From assembly GCA_018714185.1 (NCBI GenBank), contig DVNT01000043.1, positions 1 through 37,588 of the forward strand: DNA of 37,588 nt, read 5' to 3'. Below the pieces are notes generated by a model. It was not told the DNA's origin and made no database searches. It worked only from the letters and a program-made list of their open reading frames with translations. Of this stretch, positions 18,787 through 25,547 are shown piece by piece. Position 1 is the stretch's first letter. Each line of letters begins with the position of its first letter. Made by a program: the position numbers and the translations under genes. Source of the stretch: Candidatus Aphodousia gallistercoris (GTDB lineage: Bacteria; Pseudomonadota; Gammaproteobacteria; Burkholderiales; Burkholderiaceae_F).

Positions 18787-19743
18787 TTAACTCTGTAAGC
18801 CGGTGACGCCCAACAGCGTGAGAACAATCGGAATCGTGACGGCCGATAAAATGGTCGAAACAAAGATGGCGTTGCTGGCGGCGCCTTCTTTGGAGCGAAA
18901 GTCCACTGCCATCATGTAGATATTGATGGCAACGGGAAGCGCTGCCGTGAGCACGGCCGCTTGCGTGACGATTTCGCTTAAGCCCATTACGCGGCAAAGG
19001 GCAAAGACGATAAGCGGTTGGGCAACGAGCTTTAATAGGGAAATGCTCAAGCCCTTGGGTAAGCCTGCGGCAAAGCGGTGCTGGGCGAGCCCCATGCCGA
19101 CCACGGTGAGCGCCATGGGGGTGGTTGCTTGCGAAACCAGGCCGAGCGTGCGATCGGCGAAGTCGGGCAAGTGCCAGCCCGTGAGTCCGAAGGCACCCCC
19201 TAGGAGAATGCCGAGCACGATGGGATTTTTAACGACTCTTGTCATCGAAAGAAGGATTTTGCGTGTATTGACCGGGCCTTCGCCTTTGCCGAATTCCACG
19301 CAGGCAATGGCGGCCGTCCAGAGTAAAAGCACGCTGAAAATAATCAAAATACTGATGGTGGGCATGGCCGCTTCGCCCAAACTCACTTGCATAATCGGCA
19401 CGCCCAGCTGCACGTTGTTGCCGAAAATCGCGGCCATGCCGAAAAGCGTTTTGCCGGTATTGTCAAGCCCGAAGGCACGACCGACGCCGCGCCCCAAGAG
19501 GTGCACGATAAAGCAGGAGCTAAAGAAGGCAATGACAACGCGCCAGTCCACGGGCGGCATGGCCGAGAGGTCGCTTAGCAGGTCAAAAAGCATCACCGGC
19601 ATTAAAAATCGGAACACAAAGTCCGAGAGGTGCCTGACGGCCTCAGCCGAAAACATTTTTATTCGCGCTAACACCCAGCCCATTAAGACCAACAGGAAAA
19701 GCGGTAAGCACAGGCTAACGTGGTAGAGAAAGAGCTCGAACAT
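18787..19743 (-). CDS. AEC family transporter (auxin efflux carrier-like permease)
   Basis: 318 aa with about ten hydrophobic segments in the 5+5 arrangement of the AEC family. The N-terminal half has FRFLMPVMLFDLLSDL and GMAAIFGNNVQLGVPI, typical of these carriers; the second half has NPIVLGILLGGAFGLTGW and LTAALPVAINIYMMA. Bacterial members often export or exchange malate, malonate or other organic acids; the substrate here is unknown. AGGGG precedes the ATG. It begins 12 bases after the RluA-family gene on the same strand, so the two are probably co-transcribed. Confidence 0.9.
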   Translation of the reverse strand: MFELFLYHVSLCLPLFLLVLMGWVLARIKMFSAEAVRHLSDFVFRFLMPVMLFDLLSDLSAMPPVDWRVVIAFFSSCFIVHLLGRGVGRAFGLDNTGKTLFGMAAIFGNNVQLGVPIMQVSLGEAAMPTISILIIFSVLLLWTAAIACVEFGKGEGPVNTRKILLSMTRVVKNPIVLGILLGGAFGLTGWHLPDFADRTLGLVSQATTPMALTVVGMGLAQHRFAAGLPKGLSISLLKLVAQPLIVFALCRVMGLSEIVTQAAVLTAALPVAINIYMMAVDFRSKEGAASNAIFVSTILSAVTIPIVLTLLGVTGLQS

Positions 19744-19755
19744 GCCGTGCCCCTT

Positions 19756-21270
19756 TTAAAAAGGAACCGGCGCCTCAATCGTGACCGTTTGGTGCGTTTT
19801 GGGGTGCGTAAAGGTGATGGATTGGGCGTGCAGGTAAAGCCGGTCCGAAGGCTTACCGTAAAACTCGTCGCCCACAATCGGGGAGTTAAGCCCCAAGGCA
19901 TGAGCGGCATGAAGCCTCAGCTGGTGCGTGCGGCCCGTCACCGGGTAGAAAGCCACGCGCGTTTTGCCGCGGGTCTGCCCGATCACTTCATAGCGGGTCA
20001 AGGCGTATTTGCCGTACGTGAAATCGACCATTTGGCGGGGGCGCTCGTAAGGGTTCAAGCACAGGGGCAGCTGCACCTGCCCGCGCTCGGCCTTTAAGGG
20101 ATTTTCAAGCAGCGCGATGTAGCATTTTTGAACCAAGCCTTGGGCAAAGTCGTTTTGCAGGGCCAAGTGGGCCGCCTTGTTTTTAGCAAAGAGCAAAAGG
20201 CCGGAAGTGGCCATATCAAGCCGGTGCAAAAGCATGGGGCCGGTGGCTTGCGGATAGCGGGCAAGGACTTTCTCGTAGACGTTGGCAATGGGCTGCTTGC
20301 CCGGAACCGAGAGCATGCCGGCGGGCTTATTGACGGCAACGAGGTCCTCGTCTTCGTAGACGATATCCAAGGGCCAATCCTTAAAAGAATCGGCCGCTAA
20401 ACGGTTGGGCTCAAAGGAGAGCCCTTCGAGCAAAAAGCGCAGCAGCACTTCGTGGCGCTCTTTCGAGAAAGCGTAAAACGTATTTGGCAGGCGGGCATCG
20501 TGCGAAGGCACGGGGCCCCACCAGAAGGTGCCCATCGCCAAGGGGCGCTTGTTTTCCTGGAAAGCTTTGGCAATAAGCGCCGGAAGCGAAGTGCGCAAAA
20601 CGGCTTTTAATAGTTCTTCATTTTGTCCGTAGTGCTCGTAAAGCAGATCGTACAGACTGGCCTTGTGCCCCCAGGCGTTACGCAAGACGATTGCTGTCAG
20701 CCGGGTTTTCCAGTCCGCGGCCACGGCTTCGGCTGCCTCATGCTGAAAGCGGGCATGGGCTTTTTCCACATTCTCGAGCGCCTCTTGGTAGCGGCGCTTT
20801 AGCCGATCGAGTTCGCCCGAGTCGCGCTGGCTATTTTGAACCAGGCGCTGGTAGTCGTAGCGCCCGGATTGGCGTTGGGCGTGGCGCTGGCTTTTTCTTA
20901 GCCGGGCCTGTTCCTTAAAGTTGAGGTAGGCAAGCTCGGCTTGGCTTTTGGCGTTCTCAGCCTTGTCGATGTAGCCGGTTTCCAGGTGACTTAAGCGCGG
21001 AGCCGGCAGCTGTTGCCAGAACGACTTTTCAAAGAAGTCGTCATTGGCATCGAATTGGTCGCAGCCGCAGAAGTACCCGATGCGGCCGTTTTCGGTGCGA
21101 GCAACGAGCACGGCGACCAATCGTCCGGGTTGCAGCTCTGCGGTTCTGTCCAAGTGGGCACGGATATGGCGTGCGGCCGCCACAACCCACGGGTGGGGAC
21201 GATAGTGATACGGAAAGTTAAGCGTTCGGGGCGCCGCTTTCGGATCGATAACGTCAAGAGTTTGGAACAT
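19756..21270 (-). CDS. RluA-family pseudouridine synthase with a long N-terminal extension
   Basis: 504 aa. The C-terminal part (about 290-504) is a complete RluA-type catalytic domain: VYEDEDLVAVNKPAGMLSVPG, the catalytic aspartate motif LLHRLDMATSGLLLFAK, and GRTHQLRLHAAHALG. The first roughly 290 residues form an extension: a small beta-rich part (LVAVLVARTENGRIGYFCG), then a charged helical stretch (about 110-190, likely coiled coil, rich in R, Q, E, K) and a region containing NTFYAF. Similar extended proteins occur in other phyla. Target RNA is unknown; tRNA U32 or 23S U746 are possibilities. No good ribosome site is visible before the ATG. Confidence 0.88.
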   Translation of the reverse strand: MFQTLDVIDPKAAPRTLNFPYHYRPHPWVVAAARHIRAHLDRTAELQPGRLVAVLVARTENGRIGYFCGCDQFDANDDFFEKSFWQQLPAPRLSHLETGYIDKAENAKSQAELAYLNFKEQARLRKSQRHAQRQSGRYDYQRLVQNSQRDSGELDRLKRRYQEALENVEKAHARFQHEAAEAVAADWKTRLTAIVLRNAWGHKASLYDLLYEHYGQNEELLKAVLRTSLPALIAKAFQENKRPLAMGTFWWGPVPSHDARLPNTFYAFSKERHEVLLRFLLEGLSFEPNRLAADSFKDWPLDIVYEDEDLVAVNKPAGMLSVPGKQPIANVYEKVLARYPQATGPMLLHRLDMATSGLLLFAKNKAAHLALQNDFAQGLVQKCYIALLENPLKAERGQVQLPLCLNPYERPRQMVDFTYGKYALTRYEVIGQTRGKTRVAFYPVTGRTHQLRLHAAHALGLNSPIVGDEFYGKPSDRLYLHAQSITFTHPKTHQTVTIEAPVPF

Positions 21271-21314
21271 GAAACGCGAGCCAAAATAAAAACAAAAAAC
21301 GCCGAAAGTTTAGC

Positions 21315-21340
21315 AAAAAAGGGAGAACCGCAGTTCTCCC
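21315..21340 (-). terminator. Intrinsic terminator of fhs
   Basis: On the - strand, GGGAGAAC and GTTCTCCC (+ 21321-21340) form an 8-bp stem with a four-base loop, followed by six T (21315-21320). It lies 23 bases after the fhs stop and before the RluA-family gene, so that gene probably has its own promoter. Confidence 0.9.
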
Positions 21341-21362
21341 CCGGTTGAAGTCTTTTCGGGGC

Positions 21363-23009
21363 CTATGACAGGCCCACAATCTTGCCGTCGACGACATCAA
21401 TGCGCAGGGCGGCCGGCGATTTCGGCAGGCCGGGCATGCGCATGATCGAGCCCGTCGTGGCAACGACAAAGCCCGCGCCGGCGTTCAGGATCAAACGGTC
21501 CACAGGCAGCGTAAAGCCCTTCGGCGCACCAAGCAGCGTTGGTTCATGCGAAAGCGAATACGGAGTCTTGGCCACGCACACGGGCAGCTTGTCAAAGCCG
21601 AGCTCTTGGATTTGCTTTAAGTCCTTGACGGCAGCCGGCGAAAGCTTCACATCCTTGGCACCGTAGACGTTGACCGCGAGCTTTTCAATCTTCGTGACCA
21701 CATCGTCATCGGCCTCGTACGTATAGTGCAGGGGCTTGGGTTCGCCTTCGGCGGCTTGCATCACGGCTCGGGCCAATTCAATGGCGCCTTCGCCGCCCTT
21801 GACAAAGCCGTCGCAGACGGCAAAGCGCACGCCGCGTTCTTGGCAGTGTTGGCGAATGATTTCGATTTCTTCATCGGTATCGGTAGCGAAGTGGTTTAAG
21901 CTCACCACGATTTCCGGTCCGAAGTGCTTGAGATTATCGATATGGGCATCCAAGTTGCACAAGCCTTTTTTCAGGGCTTCGACATTGGGCTTGCCGATGT
22001 CGGCAAGCGGCACCAGGCCGTGCCACTTTAAGGCCTTCGTTGAGGTCACGAGCACCACGGCCGAAGGCGTCAAGCCGGCGGCGCGGCACTTGATGTTCAT
22101 GAATTTTTCAGCGCCCAAGTCGCTGCCGAAGCCCGCTTCGGTAATGGCCCAGTCGCCCAAGGTCATGGCCGCCTTCGTGGCAACAACGGAATTGCAGCCG
22201 TGCGCGATGTTGGCAAAGGGGCCGCCGTGCACGAAGGCGAGGTTGCCTTCAAGCGTTTGCACGAGGTTCGGTTTCATGGCTTCCAAAAGCAAGGCCATGA
22301 CGGCGCCGGTGGCACCCAATTCGCGGCAGGTGTAGGCCGAGCCGTCGCGCTTGATGCCGAGCACCAAGCGGTTAACGCGCTCGCGCAAGTCATCCAAGTC
22401 GTTAGCCAAGCACAAAACGGCCATGAGTTCGCTGGCGACCGTAATGTCAAAGCCCGTTTCGGTCGGGATGCCGTTGGCCGGGCCGCCCAAGCCGGTGATG
22501 ATGTTGCGAAGCATCCGGTCATTGACGTCTAAGACGCGACGCCAAATGACCGTTTTGAGATCGACCTGGCGTTGATGGCGGGCGTTGTCAATCATGGCGG
22601 CAATCAGGTTGTTGGCGGCGGTGATCGCGTGAAAGTCGCCCGTAAAGTGCAGGTTAATCGATTCCATCGGAAGTACCTGCGAGTAGCCGCCGCCGGCAGC
22701 GCCGCCCTTCATGCCGAAGCACGGGCCGAGAGAGGGTTCGCGCAACGCAACGACCGCCTTTTCGCCAAGCTTTTTGAGGCCCTGCGTTAAGGCAATCGAA
22801 GTGGTGGTTTTGCCTGAGCCGGCGGGCATGCCTGAGGTGGCCGTCACCAAAATAAGTTTGCCGTGGGGCTTGCGGGCGGGGTTGAGCTGAACCTTGGCTT
22901 TGTCGCGCCCGTAGGGCTCGAACTCCTCGTCGGAGAGGCCGGCGCTGTGCGCGAGCTCGTCAATGGGGATCAATTTTGCCGCTTGGGCAATTTCAATATC
23001 CGACTTCAT
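21363..23009 (-). CDS. fhs: Formate-tetrahydrofolate ligase
   Basis: 548 aa; joins formate to tetrahydrofolate with ATP, feeding the one-carbon pool. The start is the ATG at 23009, with GGAG seven bases upstream; a TTG at 23021 overlaps that site and is unlikely. The P-loop is MPAGSGKTTTSIAL (about 61-74), followed by REPSLGPCFGMKGGAAGGGY and the folate region GFDITVASELMAVLCLAND. Two positions differ from the commonest form: AGSGK where AGEGK is usual, and NGIPTETGF where NGVPRE is usual. Anaerobes and gut bacteria often use this enzyme. It is divergent from an amidohydrolase. Confidence 0.97.
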   Translation of the reverse strand: MKSDIEIAQAAKLIPIDELAHSAGLSDEEFEPYGRDKAKVQLNPARKPHGKLILVTATSGMPAGSGKTTTSIALTQGLKKLGEKAVVALREPSLGPCFGMKGGAAGGGYSQVLPMESINLHFTGDFHAITAANNLIAAMIDNARHQRQVDLKTVIWRRVLDVNDRMLRNIITGLGGPANGIPTETGFDITVASELMAVLCLANDLDDLRERVNRLVLGIKRDGSAYTCRELGATGAVMALLLEAMKPNLVQTLEGNLAFVHGGPFANIAHGCNSVVATKAAMTLGDWAITEAGFGSDLGAEKFMNIKCRAAGLTPSAVVLVTSTKALKWHGLVPLADIGKPNVEALKKGLCNLDAHIDNLKHFGPEIVVSLNHFATDTDEEIEIIRQHCQERGVRFAVCDGFVKGGEGAIELARAVMQAAEGEPKPLHYTYEADDDVVTKIEKLAVNVYGAKDVKLSPAAVKDLKQIQELGFDKLPVCVAKTPYSLSHEPTLLGAPKGFTLPVDRLILNAGAGFVVATTGSIMRMPGLPKSPAALRIDVVDGKIVGLS

Positions 23010-23363
23010 AAAAAACTCCAAAAAACAAAAAGGAAAAAAGAAAAAACATCAAAACCGGTAAAGCGGCAGGCCTTGGGCCTTAAAAGGGACAAAAGCTGCG
23101 GGTCCCGCGCCGCTTTTCTTAACCAAAACAGTATGCCTGAAAAATCCAGTAAAGGGGGTGGAAAAATGCTGTCCGAAAAGACATTTGAGTGGGCCCTGAT
23201 AACGGTTTGATAACAAAAAGGAAAAGGATCGTTTCCGGGCAGAGAGCGCACGGGAAAGAAAAAAAGCTGTTTTTTTGGACTCAAAAAGGAATAAACTCAA
23301 AAAGTCAGGTTCTTTTTTAAAAGGACTTTATTTGTTATCGAATGCCTGATTAAGGAGAAAAAT
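23010..23363. other. Intergenic region between fhs and the amidohydrolase with a branched hairpin
   Basis: I see no gene in these 354 bases. Read as the fhs leader (- strand), an outer stem AAAGCGGC/GCCGCTTT (+ 23109-23116 with 23060-23067) encloses two smaller hairpins, GCGGG-A-CCCGC and AGGCC-CAA-GGCCT. This is followed by about 50 bases rich in T and then the ribosome site. The layout resembles a leader RNA or an attenuator. I could not match it to the ZTP, THF or other riboswitch consensus I know. Confidence 0.45.
23197..23214. promoter_or_regulatory. Direct repeat TGATAAC, possible operator
   Basis: TGATAAC-GGTT-TGATAAC has an 11-bp period, one helical turn. An inverted copy GTTATC lies at 23334-23339, near the amidohydrolase start. 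Such spacing suggests a dimer-binding site for a regulator of one or both divergent genes. Confidence 0.3.
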
Positions 23364-24770
23364 ATGTGGGACCTGCTTTTAAAAGGGGCGACGGTCGTTG
23401 ATCCGCTAAACCACATTGACGGCGTCAGAGACGTCGCCATCGAAAACGGCTGCATTGCCGAAGTGGGCGTGGATTTGCCCGCCGGCTCAGCTCGCGTGGT
23501 GGAGGATTATACGGGCAAAATTTTGCAGCCCGGCATCATCGACAGCCACGTGCACTTGGGAGAAATGTGGGGCTCGCCCTTCGGCTTTAAGATGCTTGCG
23601 ATGGCAGGCGTGACCACCTGCCTGGATATGGCCGGCCCGTTGGATAATGTTCTTAAGAACATCCCGACGTACGGCAGCGGCATTAACTGCGCCATTTTGC
23701 AGTTTGCCTCGCCTCCCTTTACGTTTAAGACCAATGAGCCGAGCAAGGCGGAAATGGATGAGCTTATCGACGCGTCCATGAAGGGCGGCGCTTTGGGCGT
23801 GAAGCTCTTGGGCGGTCACTACCCCTTAAAGCCCGCGGTGTCTTCGCTTCTGATTAAGACCGCGCTTGAGCACGGCGCCTACATTGCCTGGCACGCCGGC
23901 ACGAGCGAACACGGCTCCAACATCGAAGGCATGCGCGAAGCCGTCGAGCTTAGCAAAGGCAACTTCCTGCATTTGGCGCACATTAACGCGTATTGCCGCG
24001 GCGCCATCCGTCCGGAAGTGGAAGAAACCAAGGAAGCGATTGACTTGCTGCTCGCCAACCCCAACGTGCACTGCGAAAGCTACATCTCGCCGCGCAACGG
24101 CACGCGCTTGACCTGCTATGAAAACGGCGAAGTGCAGTCAAAAGTCACGGGCAACTGCCTGCGCCGCTTCGGCTTTACAACCGACAAGGCGGGCATTGAG
24201 GCGGCCTTTAAAGCTAAGAAAGTGTGGGCGGTCTATGATGCGGGCGGTTATTCTGACTTGGTAACGGGCGAAGAAGGCTTGGCCCTTTGGAAAAAGAACA
24301 ACACCGACGTGGGCGGCTCCTTTAACGTGAACCCGCCTTTGCCGCGCATTTGGCTGGCTGAAGCCAAACGCCCGGACGGCAGCTTCGTGGTGGATGCCTT
24401 GTCTACCGACGGCGGCTGCATCCCGCGCAACGTGCTGCTCTCGCAGGGTCTTTCCTTGGTGAAGCTCGGCATTTTGACGCTGCCCGAATACGCGGCGAAG
24501 ACCTCTTTGAATCCGGCACGCATGCTGCGCTTAAAGAATAAGGGCCACTTGAGTGTCGGTGCCGACGCCGATATCACCATCTATGACTTGGATACGCAAA
24601 AGCCCGTGGCCACGTTTGTGCGCGGCAAGACGGTCTTTAAGGACGGCAAGGTCTACGGTGCGAAGGGCTCGGTGATTTGCACGCGTTACGGCGAAGAAGC
24701 CATCAAGTCGCTCGGACTCGATGCGATTGTGGTCGATCCGAAGGAACCGATTGAACGGTTTGTGATTTAG
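23364..24770 (+). CDS. Amidohydrolase family protein (dihydroorotase/hydantoinase-like)
   Basis: 468 aa cytosolic metal-dependent hydrolase. The N-terminal beta region leads into the metal motif PGIIDSHVHLGEMWG (HxH at about 62 and 64). A lysine that could be carboxylated lies in GVKLLGGHY (about 147). Histidines in IAWHAGT (about 177) and HLAHINAY (about 206), and the aspartate in DALSTDGG (about 349), complete the site. The C-terminal part (NPARMLRLKNKGHLSVGADADITIYDL) is the usual closing domain. The substrate is unknown; hydantoin, N-acyl-amino acid or imide cleavage are candidates. AAGGAG precedes the ATG. It is divergent from fhs. Confidence 0.85.
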   Translation: MWDLLLKGATVVDPLNHIDGVRDVAIENGCIAEVGVDLPAGSARVVEDYTGKILQPGIIDSHVHLGEMWGSPFGFKMLAMAGVTTCLDMAGPLDNVLKNIPTYGSGINCAILQFASPPFTFKTNEPSKAEMDELIDASMKGGALGVKLLGGHYPLKPAVSSLLIKTALEHGAYIAWHAGTSEHGSNIEGMREAVELSKGNFLHLAHINAYCRGAIRPEVEETKEAIDLLLANPNVHCESYISPRNGTRLTCYENGEVQSKVTGNCLRRFGFTTDKAGIEAAFKAKKVWAVYDAGGYSDLVTGEEGLALWKKNNTDVGGSFNVNPPLPRIWLAEAKRPDGSFVVDALSTDGGCIPRNVLLSQGLSLVKLGILTLPEYAAKTSLNPARMLRLKNKGHLSVGADADITIYDLDTQKPVATFVRGKTVFKDGKVYGAKGSVICTRYGEEAIKSLGLDAIVVDPKEPIERFVI

Positions 24771-24803
24771 CCCGAGAATGACGCCTCCTTGGCGGACGGT
24801 TTT

Positions 24804-25082
24804 TTAGCCGGCACAAAGGGGCGCTGTTTCGGCAGGGCGCCGGGTGCGCTTTTTGGACGGTTTGGCTGCAATGGTTTGAGCAGCAGAGCGGTTTGAGCGC
24901 ACATCGGCGCCTTCTTTTTGTTTTTGCTTCAAGATGGGATCGACCAAGCTTTCAGAGGCCTGCCTGCCGGCCTTGGCAATCGAGCGCTGTGCAAGAACGC
25001 TTTGCACGAATAAAAGTCCGAAAAAAAGAAGCAGCACCAAGACAGCGGCTCCTTCCAAGTACGTGTTATCTGGTTCAAACAT
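24804..25082 (-). CDS. Small single-span membrane protein, unknown function
   Basis: 92 aa. After a short N-terminus there is one hydrophobic segment (AAVLVLLLFFGLLFVQSVL, residues about 12-30), then a basic, soluble tail with KKRTRRP near the C-terminus. GGAG about nine bases before the ATG supports translation. I do not recognise the family. It converges on the amidohydrolase, with 33 bases between the stops. It diverges from the tRNA-Ala promoter. Confidence 0.6.
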   Translation of the reverse strand: MFEPDNTYLEGAAVLVLLLFFGLLFVQSVLAQRSIAKAGRQASESLVDPILKQKQKEGADVRSNRSAAQTIAAKPSKKRTRRPAETAPLCAG

Positions 25083-25223
25083 ATTTTGTTTCTCCTTTTT
25101 TTTGTGTTCTCGCTCGCTAGTCTAAGGACTTGTTTTGTCAGCGATATGTCGGTATTTTGAATTTGCGGTGACAGGAGTCGAAACGAGCCTTTCAACCGAA
25201 GGGAGATTTTTTTAAAAAAGCTC

Positions 25224-25252
25224 TTGCATTTTCAAAAAAGTGTCTATACAAT
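25224..25252 (+). promoter_or_regulatory. Promoter of tRNA-Ala and tRNA-Glu
   Basis: TTGCAT (25224-25229), a 17-base spacer and TACAAT (25247-25252). The predicted start is about seven bases before the tRNA-Ala, so this drives a two-tRNA transcript. Confidence 0.75.
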
Positions 25253-25265
25253 GCGAAGCTCTCTC

Positions 25266-25341
25266 GGGGGTATAGCTCAGTTGGTAGAGCACTTGCATGG
25301 CATGCAAGGGGTCAGCGGTTCGAATCCGCTTACCTCCACCA
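25266..25341 (+). tRNA. tRNA-Ala (anticodon GGC)
   Basis: GGGGGTA (25266-25272) pairs with TACCTCC (25331-25337), followed by A and an encoded CCA. The anticodon stem CTTGC/GCAAG encloses ATGGCAT, so the anticodon is GGC, which reads GCC/GCU. D arm GCTCAGTTGGTAGAGC and T arm GGTTCGAATCC are typical. Confidence 0.97.
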
Positions 25342-25352
25342 CAATTGGAAAG

Positions 25353-25428
25353 GTCTCCATCGTCTAGTGGCCTAGGACACGACCCTTTCACGGTCGGTAC
25401 CGGGGTTCGAATCCCCGTGGAGACGCCA
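25353..25428 (+). tRNA. tRNA-Glu (anticodon TTC)
   Basis: GTCTCCA (25353-25359) pairs with TGGAGAC (25418-25424), followed by G and CCA. The anticodon loop CTTTCAC gives TTC for GAA/GAG. The sequence matches the bacterial tRNA-Glu pattern closely. It lies 11 bases after tRNA-Ala. Confidence 0.97.
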
Positions 25429-25434
25429 TCGAAC

Positions 25435-25461
25435 AAAAGGCAGCCGGCGGGTTGCTTTTTT
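25435..25461 (+). terminator. Intrinsic terminator of the tRNA pair
   Basis: GGCAGCC and GGGTTGC form a short stem (one G-U pair) followed by six T (25456-25461). It lies just after tRNA-Glu and before tamA. Confidence 0.75.
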
Positions 25462-25547
25462 GTTATCTGCTTACCCAAAATCCCTACGAGCCGAGAACTC
25501 ACGTTCGAGCCTTTTGATTAAAATTTAGGCTCAGGAGGCTTTTGACG

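Noticed and set aside
18923-19726. 267-codon + strand frame opposite the AEC gene
   Set aside because: Shadow of a membrane protein gene; no domain, and the - strand product is a clear AEC permease.
23010-23363. ZTP (pfl), THF or glycine riboswitch in the fhs leader
   Set aside because: I looked for the conserved cores of these classes by eye and did not find them. A covariance search would be needed to exclude a divergent member.
24771-24803. Intrinsic terminator between the amidohydrolase and the small membrane protein
   Set aside because: Only about 4 bp can pair (CGCC/GGCG) and the six T are separated from it, so I do not call it.
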